A DNA stretch of 60,815 nucleotides from an uncultured Oscillospiraceae bacterium (GCA_947625285.1 CANQNS010000012.1:1-60815), one strand, 5' to 3'. Positions 8,997 to 17,639 are shown, counted from the stretch's first letter. Numbers and translations: made by a program. Notes: generated by a model not told the origin, from the letters alone.

Positions 8997-9880
8997 AGCA
9001 GTCCCGCCTCCTCCATGGCCTCCCGGAGCCTGGCGGCGTTGTCCGGCGACATCTCGTAAAGGGGCAGCCGGGTGGGGCCCGCGGGCAGGCCCATCATGTT
9101 CATGGCCGCCTTCACCGGGATGGGGTTGACCTCCAGGAAAAGGCCGTTCATCAGCTTCAGATACCGCAGATGGTTTTCCAACGCCTGCTCCCGGCGGCCC
9201 TCTATGTAGTCCATGACGATCTTGTGGCACATGGCGGGCATCACGTTGGCGTACACGGATATGACGCCGCTGCCGCCGATGCTCAGAAGGGGCAGGGTGA
9301 TGTCGTCGTTGCCGGAGTACAGGGCGAAGTCCGGCCCCACGCAGTGGGCGATCTTCATGGCGTAGGCCATGTCCCCGCTGGCCTCCTTGATGGCGGCGAT
9401 GTTCTCATGAACGCAAAGCCGCTCCACCACGCTCACCGGGATAGCGCAGCCGGTCCGGCTGGGGACATTATAGAGGATGCAGGGCAGGTCCACCGCGTCG
9501 GCGGTGGAGGCGAAATGGCGGTACATGCCCTCGGGATTGGCCTTGTTGTAGTAGGGCGCGATCAAAAGCAGCCCGTCCGCTCCCAGCCGCTGGAACCGCC
9601 GGGCCTTCTCGATCTGGGTGGCGGTGGAGTTGGACCCGGCCCCCACGATCACCGGCACCCGGCCGTCCACCACCTTCACCGCGTGCTCCACCACGGAGGC
9701 GTCCTCCTCATGGCTCATGGTGGGGGCCTCGCCGGTGGTGCCCAGCACCAGTATGGCGTCGGTGCCCTCCCGTATCTGACGCTCCAGAAGCTGGGTCAGC
9801 GCATCAAAGTTGATGCTCCCGTCCGCCTTGTAGGGCGTTATCATGGCTACGATGGAGCCTTTCTGGTTGGTGAATCTCAT
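8993..9880 (-). CDS. dapA: 4-hydroxy-tetrahydrodipicolinate synthase
   Basis: A 295-residue TIM-barrel aldolase condensing pyruvate with aspartate semialdehyde, the first step specific to diaminopimelate and lysine. The motifs GTTGEAPTMS, LYNVPSRTG (catalytic Tyr) and IKEASGD (Schiff-base Lys) are all present. The ATG is preceded by GGAGGGAGAGG; an upstream in-frame extension of 69 codons would cross the promoter. It is the first gene of dapA-dapB-dapH. Confidence 0.97.
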   Translation of the reverse strand: MRFTNQKGSIVAMITPYKADGSINFDALTQLLERQIREGTDAILVLGTTGEAPTMSHEEDASVVEHAVKVVDGRVPVIVGAGSNSTATQIEKARRFQRLGADGLLLIAPYYNKANPEGMYRHFASTADAVDLPCILYNVPSRTGCAIPVSVVERLCVHENIAAIKEASGDMAYAMKIAHCVGPDFALYSGNDDITLPLLSIGGSGVISVYANVMPAMCHKIVMDYIEGRREQALENHLRYLKLMNGLFLEVNPIPVKAAMNMMGLPAGPTRLPLYEMSPDNAARLREAMEEAGLL

Positions 9881-9935
9881 GTCCCTCTCCCTCCAATTGC
9901 AATATTTTCTGTTGCTTTCCCGCTTTTTCTTGCAA

Positions 9936-9964
9936 ATTATATCACATCTGGAATAATAGTTCAA
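9936..9964 (-). promoter_or_regulatory. dapABH promoter
   Basis: On the minus strand TTGAAC (9959-9964) and a perfect TATAAT (9936-9941) are 17 bases apart, about 56 bases before the dapA start. I see no lysine riboswitch in the short leader. Confidence 0.82.
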
Positions 9965-10074
9965 TAGCCGTCTGCGGGGCCGGCGGGTCCCGGCGGCGCA
10001 TTTTGGGCTTTTCCACTGCGGCGGCGTATGGTATACTTCCTTTGTATCTATGCGTGACGAAGGAGGAAAATGCC

Positions 10075-11181
10075 ATGGCCGACCCATCCGTGACCCATCG
10101 CCGGGCCCTGCACCGGCTCCCGGAGCTGGACGACCGCCTGCCGGAGACGGCGGCCTATCTGCGCGCCGCGCTGGAGCCGCTGGGCTGCGAGATATCCTCC
10201 CCCACGCCGGGGAGCGTCTGCGCCTGGTTCGACGGCGGCCGGGACGAGACCGTGGCCGTCCGGGCGGACATGGACGCGCTGCCGGTGACGGAGGCCACGG
10301 GCCTGCCCTTCGCCTCCGTCCATCCCGGCGTCATGCACGCCTGCGGCCACGACGGCCACATGGCTATGGCTCTGGCCCTGACGGAGCATTTGGCGGCGCG
10401 GCGGGGCGGGCTGCCCCGGAACGTGCTTTTCCTGTTCCAGCCGGCGGAGGAGACCACCGGCGGGGCGAAGGCGTTGTGCGACAGCGGCATTTTGGAAAAA
10501 TACAACGTGACGCGCCTGTTCGGCGTCCACCTCTGGCCGGGCCTGCCCGCCGGAAAGGTCTACTGCCGGCCGGGGCCCATGATGGCCCGGTCCAGCGAGG
10601 TCACGGTGAAGCTCACGGGCCGGAGCGTACACATCACCCGCTGGCGGGAGGGCTGCGACGCTCTGGCGGCGGGGATGGAGTTCCTCCGTCTGGCCTACGA
10701 CCTGGCGGCGGCCCTGCCGGCGGACCCGCCCAGCCTGCTGCGGTTCGGAAAAATGACCTCCGGCACGGTCCGCAACGCCCTCAGCGGCGAGACCGCGCTG
10801 GAGGGCACCTTCCGCACCTACCGGGAGGAGACCTTCAACGACTGCCGGAGGCTGCTGGCCGACATCGGCCAGGCGGTGGCGGACCGCACCGGCTGTGCCG
10901 TGGAGGTGCGCTGCAGCGAGGGCTACCCCGCCGTGTGGAATGACGAGGCCCTGTATGGAGCTGTCTGCGCCGGGCTGGGCCCGGACCGCCCCGCTCCGCT
11001 GCCGGAGCCGGTACTGGGGGCGGACGATTTTTCGTTTTACCAAAAGCGCGTGCCGGGGCTCTACTTCTTCCTGGGCACGGGGGACACGCCGGCCCTGCAC
11101 GCGCCGGAGTTCACCTTTGACGACGAGCTGGTCCTGCCCGCCGGCGTGGCGTTCTGGAAAAAGCTGATCGCCCTGCCCTGA
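10075..11181 (+). CDS. M20-family amidohydrolase, probable N-acetyl-diaminopimelate deacetylase
   Basis: A 368-residue zinc-type amidohydrolase of the M20D group. Metal-binding motifs are present in order: RADMDALPV, MHACGHDGHMA, QPAEETTGGA, GVHLWPGLP and, near the end, LHAPEFTFDDE. Family members remove N-acyl groups from amino acids (hippurate, indole-acetyl amino acids, N-acetyl-diaminopimelate). Its divergent position next to dapA-dapB-dapH suggests it is the deacetylase of the acetylase lysine pathway (compare Bacillus YkuR/DapL), but this is inference. An unusual point is GRSVHITRW where M20D enzymes usually have GGHAAxPH; the His remains but its glycines are replaced. The ATG has AAGGAGGAAAA upstream. 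Confidence 0.82.
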   Translation: MADPSVTHRRALHRLPELDDRLPETAAYLRAALEPLGCEISSPTPGSVCAWFDGGRDETVAVRADMDALPVTEATGLPFASVHPGVMHACGHDGHMAMALALTEHLAARRGGLPRNVLFLFQPAEETTGGAKALCDSGILEKYNVTRLFGVHLWPGLPAGKVYCRPGPMMARSSEVTVKLTGRSVHITRWREGCDALAAGMEFLRLAYDLAAALPADPPSLLRFGKMTSGTVRNALSGETALEGTFRTYREETFNDCRRLLADIGQAVADRTGCAVEVRCSEGYPAVWNDEALYGAVCAGLGPDRPAPLPEPVLGADDFSFYQKRVPGLYFFLGTGDTPALHAPEFTFDDELVLPAGVAFWKKLIALP

Positions 11182-11188
11182 GGCGGCG

Positions 11189-11818
11189 CAGTAACGGTTT
11201 GAGAGCCAGGGCCGGAAGTGTCTCTCGACCCGCATGATGTGAAGCGCAGCGAAACTGTGCGGGCGAGAGATACTTTCGGGCTGGCTCCGACACCCGGTTA
11301 GACGCTCTATCTCGGTATCGGGACCAGCCCGACAGCATTTCCGCCCGCTCGCGGCTCGCTTCGCGCCCGAAATCGCGTGGCGGAAACGCTGCCGGTTCTG
11401 GTCCTCGGACCGTCGATGCGCCGCTCTTAAGGGGCGCGGCCTTGGCAGTAATGGTTTGAGAGCCAGGACCGGAAGTGTCCCTCGACCCGCATGATGAGAA
11501 GCGAAGCGGAACGGTGCGGGCGAGGGATACTTTCGGACTGGCTCCGACACTACGATAGACGCTCTATTTGGGTATCGGGACCAGCCCGACAGCATTTCCG
11601 CCCGCTCGCGGCTCGCTTCGCGCCCGAAATCGCGTGGCGGAAACGCTGCCGGTTCTGGTCTTCGGACCGTCGGTGCGCCGCTCCCCTGGGGGCGCGGCCT
11701 TGGCAGTAATGGTTTGAGAGCCAGGGCCGGAAGTGTCTCTCGACCCGCATGATGAGAAGCGAAGCGAAACCGTGCGGGCGAGAGATACTTTCGGACTGGC
11801 TCCGATACCCCGTTAGAA
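11189..11818. repeat. non-coding tandem repeat, period 257-258 bp, with hairpins
   Basis: Two full copies and a partial third start at 11189, 11446 and 11704. Each begins CAGTAAYGGTTTGAGAGCCAG. Part A folds as a long hairpin: AGCCAG and CCGGAAGT pair with ACTTTCGG and CTGGCT, and inside this TCTCTCG plus CCCGC pair with GCGGG plus CGAGAGA. In copy 2 a T-to-C change on the left arm (TCCCTCG) is matched by an A-to-G change on the right arm (CGAGGGA), so the pairing is kept. Part B, in copies 1 and 2 only, holds CAGCATTTCCGCC / GGCGGAAACGCTG with one mismatch. Reading frames through the repeat change phase between copies, so I do not call a protein. Confidence 0.9.
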
Positions 11819-11821
11819 TGC

Positions 11822-11849
11822 AAAAAGGCACGCCTCGCGGCGTGCCTTT
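11822..11849 (-). terminator. terminator of the gene at 11864-13570
   Basis: A perfect AAAGGCACGCC/GGCGTGCCTTT stem with a 4-base loop is followed on the minus strand by TTTTTG. It separates the unknown membrane-protein gene from the repeat array. Confidence 0.88.
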
Positions 11850-11863
11850 CACCATGCGAACGT

Positions 11864-13570
11864 CTATTTTATCGTGACGGAGTAGGCCTCCAGGATGGGG
11901 CCCGGGTCCGTGCCCTCCTCCGGGACCGCGTAGACGATGGAGACCCGGTCGCCGGGGCTGAGGATGATGGCGTTTTGATCCTGCTCGGCGGAAACGGCGT
12001 AATAAACGTCCTCCCCCTCCAGGCGGATATAGTACCAACTGGCCCCGCCCAGGACGGCGGTGCGGATCTCCTCCACCCTGCCGTCAGCCTCATCCTGGAC
12101 GGCCGGCAGAACATCCTCCTGGACCACCCCCCGGTCCGACAGCATACTCACGTACGTCCGCTCGCAGGCGGGCACCGTGGACCCGGTAGCCACGATCTGG
12201 TACTGGGCCACGTTCACCATGGCGTAGCTCTTGACCAGGTTGGTGGCGTCCATCAGGGGGATGAAGTAGGTGGGCTGGTCGGAGATGTTCAAAAGCAGGG
12301 GGAACGTGGCGGTGTAGCCCAGGTCCTGGACCACGCCCATGGCGGAGGCCATGGCCGCCGTTTCCGTGGCGCCGGGGGCCTCGTAGTAGCGGGTCTCCTT
12401 GGTGCGCATATTGCACAGCAGGAAGCCCAGGTTGGACTGGTCCGCGTTGGCGGAGGTGACGCCGGTGTAGACATACACATCGTCGTTCATGGCGATATAG
12501 TTATATCCCTCCGTAGTCATAGTCACGTCCCGCTGGCCCAGGATGGAGTTGATGAACCCCCGGACCAGGGTGCCGTGGTAGTCGTACTGCTCCATGATGA
12601 GGGCGGGCGTATAGAGGGTGTCCACCCAGGCGGGGACCTCCTCATAATACTGGCTCTCGCCGGTGATCGCGTCCAGCAGCACCGCCCCCCGGATGTCCCG
12701 GCCGCCGAACAGGCCGATGGTCTTCACCAGCCGGGGCGCCACCCACCAGGGGTGGCCGTCCTCGTCGATCTCGAATTCCGGCGTGGAGAACATCATGGTG
12801 GGGTACTGGAAGCGCAGGTGCCGCATCACGTTCCGGTTCAGCGGCTCGGAGAAGGAGTACTTCACGCCCTCCGAAAGCCGCACCACCCGTGCCTGCTGGG
12901 TCACCATGTCCACCACCACATAGGCCGGCAGGCCGCCGCCCCGGTTGGTGAACCACTTGAACAGGTCCGCGTAGCCGATGGGGGCCACCCGCACGGGCCG
13001 GCCCTGGTAGTTGATCTGGGTGGAGTCGTTGGAATACTCGAACTGGCTCACCATGTCGCTGAGGGTGCCCATCTGCCGGTCCCCCAGGTAGTTGGCGGAG
13101 GTCCTGTCCAGCGTGGGTATCTCGTTGAAGGAGATCTGGGCCACGTCCTGGGCGAAATCCCCGGTCTGCACGTCCAGCAGCTCCCGGTACGCGCCGGCCC
13201 GGAACATGGGCAGAGACAGCGCTTTCCCCACCAGGGCCACCGCGAACACCACCGCCAGCAGCACGCCCACCGGCAGGCAGTTACGCCGGACGAAGCGCAG
13301 TCCGTCCCGGACCTTCTGCCGGGGCGTACGCACCACCTGGGCGGTCCCATCGCCGCCGCCGGTCACGCTCCGCTTCACCGTGGTCAGCACCGTGCAGCCG
13401 ATGTACACCGCGCACAGCACGATCAGGAAGGTATAAAACGCCCCGTCCTGAAAGTTGATGGCCGGCAGGGACACGTAAAAATATACGAACCCCACGATGG
13501 CCGTGACGGCCAGGCTGAACAGCACCTGGCCCACCCGTCCCTTGGGCAGCTTTTCCTTTAGTTTATGCAA
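11864..13570 (-). CDS. membrane-anchored protein of unknown function
   Basis: About 568 residues that I do not recognise as a characterised family. Three hydrophobic segments near the N-terminus (VLFSLAVTAIVGFVYFYVSL, then FYTFLIVLCAVYIGCTVLTT, then a third around VGVLLAVVFAVALVGKAL) are followed by some 430 mostly soluble residues, probably outside the cell. The soluble part is rich in Tyr, Thr and Asp and has phrases such as YVVVDMVTQQARVVRL and GAVLLDAITGESQYYEEVP that look like beta-sheet repeats with ligand-like turns. The likely start is a TTG eight bases after GGAGG; a GTG five codons earlier is the alternative but overlaps that GGAGG. It stands alone with its own terminator and is divergent from the opp operon. 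Confidence 0.75.
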   Translation of the reverse strand: MHKLKEKLPKGRVGQVLFSLAVTAIVGFVYFYVSLPAINFQDGAFYTFLIVLCAVYIGCTVLTTVKRSVTGGGDGTAQVVRTPRQKVRDGLRFVRRNCLPVGVLLAVVFAVALVGKALSLPMFRAGAYRELLDVQTGDFAQDVAQISFNEIPTLDRTSANYLGDRQMGTLSDMVSQFEYSNDSTQINYQGRPVRVAPIGYADLFKWFTNRGGGLPAYVVVDMVTQQARVVRLSEGVKYSFSEPLNRNVMRHLRFQYPTMMFSTPEFEIDEDGHPWWVAPRLVKTIGLFGGRDIRGAVLLDAITGESQYYEEVPAWVDTLYTPALIMEQYDYHGTLVRGFINSILGQRDVTMTTEGYNYIAMNDDVYVYTGVTSANADQSNLGFLLCNMRTKETRYYEAPGATETAAMASAMGVVQDLGYTATFPLLLNISDQPTYFIPLMDATNLVKSYAMVNVAQYQIVATGSTVPACERTYVSMLSDRGVVQEDVLPAVQDEADGRVEEIRTAVLGGASWYYIRLEGEDVYYAVSAEQDQNAIILSPGDRVSIVYAVPEEGTDPGPILEAYSVTIK

Positions 13571-13736
13571 CGCAGCATCCTCCACGCATCCTTTTTCAAA
13601 TAGTTTACCACAGGACCCGGCCCGTTACAACAAAAATGCTCCTTTTCCGGCCCCCGCTGGGCGTTTGGCCCCGCTCTTTTGCCCATTGTCCCGATTTTTC
13701 AACGGCTGCGCCCTGTCGTTTTGTTGTAAAGTGCCA

Positions 13737-13766
13737 TTGACTTTTTATTCATTAACGTACTAAAAT
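13737..13766 (+). promoter_or_regulatory. promoter of the opp operon
   Basis: TTGACT (13737-13742) and TAAAAT (13761-13766) are 18 bases apart in an AT-rich stretch about 100 bases ahead of oppA. The rest of the 298-base divergent gap (13571-13868) shows no gene. Confidence 0.65.
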
Positions 13767-13868
13767 ATTATATGATTACCGCGCCGAAGCGGAATTGCGT
13801 GTACATAAGGCTCCCGGACGGTGCGCCGCCGGGCCCGCGGCACGAAAAATTTTTATGGAGGAACCAAA

Positions 13869-15494
13869 ATGAAGAGACTGGCAACACTTGTTCTTGCGCT
13901 GGCCATGATCCTCTCCCTGGCCGTGCCCGCCATGGCGGCGGAGGGCTCCGACCTGAACGTGATGGTCGAGACCCCTGTGGAGTCCCTGGACCCCCAGATC
14001 GCCACTGACGGCACCTCCTTCGAGGTCATCGCCGGCTACACCGACGGCCTGACCCAGATGGACGCCGAGGGCGGCGCCATCCCGGCCATCGCTGAGAGCT
14101 GGGACGTCGAGAACGACGGCACCAAGTACGTGTTCCACCTGCGGGACGACGCGGTGTGGAGCAACGGCGACCCCGTGACCGCCGCCGACTTCGTGTTCGG
14201 CTGGCAGCGGGCCGTGGACCCCGCCAACGCCTCTGAGTATTCCTATATGCTCAGCGACATCGGCCAGGTGGTGAACGCCGCTGAGATCATCGCCGGCGAG
14301 AAGGACGTCAGCGAGCTGGGCGTCACCGCCGTGGACGACAAGACCCTGGAGGTCCAGCTGAACGTTCCCGTCAGCTACTTCCTGAGCCTGATGTACTTCC
14401 CCACCTTCTACCCCGTGAACCAGGCATTCTATGAGTCTGTGGGCGACACCTTTGCCACCAGCCCCGAGACCGTGCTCTCCAACGGCGCGTTCATCCTGGA
14501 CAGCTACGAGCCCGCGGCCACGGCTTTCCACATGAGCAAGAACCCCGACTACTACAATGCCGACAGCGTGCAGATCTCCGGCGTGAATTACCAGGTCATC
14601 CAGGACTCCCAGCAGGCCCTCATGAGCTATCAGACCGGCGCGCTGGACACCACCCTCGTCAACGGCGAGCAGGTGGAGCAGGTCAAGGACGACCCCGCCT
14701 TCCTGACCGTGGGCGCCGGCTACCTGTGGTATGTCAGCCCCAACATCAAGGGCGTGGAGGCTCTGCAGAACCTGAACGTCCGCATGGCCCTGACCTATGC
14801 CATCAACCGTGTTGACATCACCGAGGGCGTGCTGATGGACGGCTCCATCCCCACCTACACCGCCGTGCCTCTGCAGTTCGCCACCGGCCCGGACGGCTCC
14901 GACTTCTCCGGCGATCAGTCCAAGTACGCCGACTACTGCGCCGACGACGTGGATAAGGCCGCCGAGTACTGGGCTGCCGGCCTGGAAGAGCTGGGCGTGG
15001 ACTCCCTGGAGCTGGACATGGTCGTGGACGCTGACGACGCTCCCCAGAAGGTCGCCCAGGTGCTGAAGAGCCAGTGGGAGACCGCTCTGTCCGGCCTGAC
15101 CGTCAACCTCACCATCGAGCCCAAGAAGCAGCGCGTGGAGGATATGCAGAACGGCGACTTCGAGCTGGGTCTGACCCGCTGGGGCCCCGACTACGCCGAT
15201 CCCATGACCTACCTGGGCATGTGGGTCACCGACAACTCCAACAACTACGGCTTCTGGAGCAACGAGGAATATGACGCCATCATCGACGAGTGCACCACCG
15301 GCGACCTGTGCACGGACGCCGAGGGCCGCTGGGCCCGGCTGTACGACGCCGAGGAGCTTGTCATGGCCGACGCCGTGATCTTCCCGCTGTACACCCAGGC
15401 CAACGCGGAGATGATCTCTCCCTCCGTCACCGGCATCGAGCATCACCCCTGCGCTCTGAACCGCGTGTTCAAGAACGTGATCAAAGAGGGCTGA
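13869..15494 (+). CDS. oppA: oligopeptide ABC transporter substrate-binding protein
   Basis: A 541-residue extracellular solute-binding protein of family 5 (SBP_bac_5). It begins with a signal peptide, MKRLATLVLALAMILSLAVP, cut near AMAA, and continues with the family start LNVMVETPVESLDPQIATDG. The motifs FHLRDDAVWSNGDPVTAADFV and PDYYNADSV are typical of peptide-binding members. It should capture peptides and hand them to OppBCDF encoded downstream. An oddity for a Gram-positive is the absence of a lipobox cysteine, so how it stays near the membrane is unclear. The ATG is preceded by TGGAGGAACC. Nickel or other ligands cannot be excluded, but the context fits peptides. Confidence 0.93.
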   Translation: MKRLATLVLALAMILSLAVPAMAAEGSDLNVMVETPVESLDPQIATDGTSFEVIAGYTDGLTQMDAEGGAIPAIAESWDVENDGTKYVFHLRDDAVWSNGDPVTAADFVFGWQRAVDPANASEYSYMLSDIGQVVNAAEIIAGEKDVSELGVTAVDDKTLEVQLNVPVSYFLSLMYFPTFYPVNQAFYESVGDTFATSPETVLSNGAFILDSYEPAATAFHMSKNPDYYNADSVQISGVNYQVIQDSQQALMSYQTGALDTTLVNGEQVEQVKDDPAFLTVGAGYLWYVSPNIKGVEALQNLNVRMALTYAINRVDITEGVLMDGSIPTYTAVPLQFATGPDGSDFSGDQSKYADYCADDVDKAAEYWAAGLEELGVDSLELDMVVDADDAPQKVAQVLKSQWETALSGLTVNLTIEPKKQRVEDMQNGDFELGLTRWGPDYADPMTYLGMWVTDNSNNYGFWSNEEYDAIIDECTTGDLCTDAEGRWARLYDAEELVMADAVIFPLYTQANAEMISPSVTGIEHHPCALNRVFKNVIKEG

Positions 15495-15519
15495 GCTCCC
15501 GCTCACAGCATGTAAGTCC

Positions 15520-15556
15520 GGCCGCGCCGAAGCGCAAACTTTGGCGCGGCCTTTTC
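15520..15556 (+). terminator. attenuator-type terminator between oppA and oppB
   Basis: GGCCGCGCC (15520-15528) pairs perfectly with GGCGCGGCC (15543-15551), followed by TTTTC. It probably lowers expression of oppBCDF relative to oppA, a common arrangement for binding-protein operons. Confidence 0.8.
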
Positions 15557-15568
15557 ATAAGGGCTTGC

Positions 15569-15607
15569 CTGAACAGTGGCAACGGGACCTTCGTTGCCAC
15601 TGTTCAG
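15569..15607 (+). promoter_or_regulatory. perfect 16-bp inverted repeat before oppB
   Basis: CTGAACAGTGGCAACG (15569-15584) is exactly complementary to CGTTGCCACTGTTCAG (15592-15607) across a 7-base spacer. No T-tract follows; the oppB ribosome binding site begins 10 bases later. It could be an RNA-stabilising stem or a protein-binding site. Confidence 0.8.
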
Positions 15608-15628
15608 ACGAACCAAAAGGAGGCAACC

Positions 15629-16564
15629 GTGAAAAAATATACGCTCAAACGGCTTTTCACGTCGCTGTTCACGCTTTTGGCGATCTTGCTGGTGCTGTTC
15701 ATCCTGATGCAGCTCATGCCCGGCTCGCCCTTCAACGACGAAAAGCTCAACGACGACCAGCGCGCCGCGCTCTACGCCAAATACGGCCTGGACCAGCCGG
15801 TGCTGGTGCAATTTTTCCGTTATGTGGGCAATATGCTCCGGGGCGATTACGGCGTCAGCTACAACATCTCCAAGAACACGCCCATCTCCCAGTTGATCCA
15901 GACCCGTCTGCCCACCTCCATCTACATCGGCGGCGCGGCGGTGGCTCTGGGGGCTTTGATGGGGCTCATCCTGGGCCTGATCGCCGCGCTGAAGCACGAC
16001 ACCGTCTGGGATACCCTTGCCACGGTCATATCCGTTATCGGCGTATCGGTGCCCTCCTACGTGTTCGCCCTGGCTCTGAGCTACGCGCTGGGGTTTCGGC
16101 TGCAGTGGTTCCCCATGCTGTATAACACCCAGCTGGCTACCCAGTCCAGCGTGCTGCCCAGCATCGCCCTTTCCATGTTCACCATGGCCTCCATCGCCCG
16201 GTTCACCCGGACCGAGATGCTGGAGGTGCTGGACAGCGACTATATGCTCCTGGCCGAGAGCAAGGGCATATCCGGCCCCGCGCTGATCTTCCGCCACGCC
16301 CTGCGAAACGCCCTGATCCCCATCATCACGGTGCTGGCGCCCCTGATCGTGGATCTGATGACCGGCTCGCTGGTGGTGGAGAAGATCTTCGCTATCCCCG
16401 GCGTGGGCAGCCTTCTTGTGAACGCCATCCAATCCAACGACTACAACGTAGTCATCTCCCTGAGCTTTATCTACTCCGCTATGTATATCGCCATCATGCT
16501 GGTGGTGGATATCCTTTACGGCATCATCGACCCCCGGATCCGGCTGGCAAAGGAGGGAGACTGA
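15629..16564 (+). CDS. oppB: oligopeptide ABC transporter permease 1
   Basis: A 311-residue permease with six predicted membrane segments and the binding-protein-dependent transport EAA loop near the end (AESKGISGPALIFRHALRNA, where the ATPase docks). The N-terminal region LFILMQLMPGSPF and YGLDQPVLVQFFRYV are typical of OppB/DppB. The start is a GTG placed six bases after AAAAGGAGG; no nearby ATG has a comparable site. It forms the translocation pore with OppC. It is followed after one base by oppC. Confidence 0.93.
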   Translation: MKKYTLKRLFTSLFTLLAILLVLFILMQLMPGSPFNDEKLNDDQRAALYAKYGLDQPVLVQFFRYVGNMLRGDYGVSYNISKNTPISQLIQTRLPTSIYIGGAAVALGALMGLILGLIAALKHDTVWDTLATVISVIGVSVPSYVFALALSYALGFRLQWFPMLYNTQLATQSSVLPSIALSMFTMASIARFTRTEMLEVLDSDYMLLAESKGISGPALIFRHALRNALIPIITVLAPLIVDLMTGSLVVEKIFAIPGVGSLLVNAIQSNDYNVVISLSFIYSAMYIAIMLVVDILYGIIDPRIRLAKEGD

Positions 16565-16565
16565 T

Positions 16566-17630
16566 ATGGCAAAGAAACAGCCTGTCCTGGCGGCCGCCCA
16601 GACCGCCTACGTCCCCGCCGACGCCGATTTCGTCCTGAAAAACGTGGATGGCGCGCTGATGCTGGACACCAACTTCGCCTCCCAGAGCTTCTGGAAGGAC
16701 GTACTGGTGCGGTTTTTCCGCAAAAAGAGCTCGGTGCTGGGTCTGGCCCTCATTATCATCATCACCCTCATGTCCATCGTGGGCCCCGGCATGAACGCCT
16801 ACACCTACGACGGCCAGCAGCTGACCCAGAAGAACCTGGCTCCCCGGGTGCAGGGGCTGGAAAACTACGGCATTTTCGACGGCTCCGAGACCATGCACAC
16901 CACCTCCGGCAACAAGACCGTCAACAACTACGTCGAAAAAGACCTGACCGACGTGTATTACTGGTTCGGCAGCGACAACTTTGGCCGGGACATCTGGACC
17001 CGGACCTGGTCCGGCGCCCGGGTGAGCCTGATCATCGCCGCGGCGGCGGCCCTGATCGACATGGTGATCGGCATGAGCTATGGCCTGATCTCCGGCTACT
17101 TCGGCGGCCGGGTGGACATGGTGATGCAGCGGTTTCTGGAGATCATGAACGGCATCCCCCGGCTGGTGATCGTGACGCTGCTGCTGCTGGTGCTGGAGCC
17201 TGGTATGCTGACGATCATCTTCGCGCTGATGCTGACCGAGTGGGTGGGCATGAGCCGCATCGCCCGGGCGGAGATGCTGAAATTAAAGGAGCAGGAATTC
17301 GTCCTGGCCTCCCGGACCCTGGGCGCGGGCAAGTTCTTCATCATCTTCCGGGAAGTGCTGCCCAACATCATCGGGCCCATCATCACCCAGGTGATGTTCT
17401 CCATCCCCACCGCCATCTTCACGGAGGCGTTTTTGAGCTTCGTGGGCCTGGGCATCCCGGTGCCCCGGTGCTCCCTGGGCTCGCTGATCTCCGAGGGCTT
17501 CAACGCTTTCACCACCCACCCCTACCAGATCATCCCCCCTGTGATCGCCATGGCGCTGCTGATGTTCAGCTTCAACCTGGTGGCCGACGGGCTCCGGGAG
17601 GCTCTGGACCCCAAGATGAAGGAAATGTGA
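16566..17630 (+). CDS. oppC: oligopeptide ABC transporter permease 2
   Basis: A 354-residue permease. A 50-residue cytoplasmic N-terminus precedes the first membrane segment (LGLALIIIITLMSIVG). A soluble insertion follows, ending in WFGSDNFGRDIWTRTWSGAR, which is the typical OppC/DppC entry motif. The EAA loop is ASRTLGAGKFFIIFREVLPN, and the C-terminus has the usual GLGIPVPRCSLGSLISEG. The protein is longer than the 290-310 residues common for OppC because of the insertion after membrane segment 1. Its start ATG follows AAAGGAGGGAGACTGAT. Confidence 0.93.
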   Translation: MAKKQPVLAAAQTAYVPADADFVLKNVDGALMLDTNFASQSFWKDVLVRFFRKKSSVLGLALIIIITLMSIVGPGMNAYTYDGQQLTQKNLAPRVQGLENYGIFDGSETMHTTSGNKTVNNYVEKDLTDVYYWFGSDNFGRDIWTRTWSGARVSLIIAAAAALIDMVIGMSYGLISGYFGGRVDMVMQRFLEIMNGIPRLVIVTLLLLVLEPGMLTIIFALMLTEWVGMSRIARAEMLKLKEQEFVLASRTLGAGKFFIIFREVLPNIIGPIITQVMFSIPTAIFTEAFLSFVGLGIPVPRCSLGSLISEGFNAFTTHPYQIIPPVIAMALLMFSFNLVADGLREALDPKMKEM

Positions 17631-17639
17631 GGCGCTTCC

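Noticed and set aside
9881-9935. Lysine riboswitch ahead of dapA
   Set aside because: The leader from the predicted start site to the ATG is only about 50 bases, too short for a lysine riboswitch, and no matching core is seen.
11189-11818. CRISPR array or integron attC sites
   Set aside because: The repeat unit is about 258 bp with no short repeats or spacers of CRISPR type, and no cas, integrase or cassette genes are present.
10048-11823. A 591-residue minus-strand frame through the tandem repeat that gives repeated peptide phrases such as SEPVRKYLSPARFRFASHH
   Set aside because: The repeat period of 257-258 bp alternates phase, so successive copies are read in different frames, and the frame continues antisense through the M20 gene. 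RNA- or DNA-level structure explains the conservation better.
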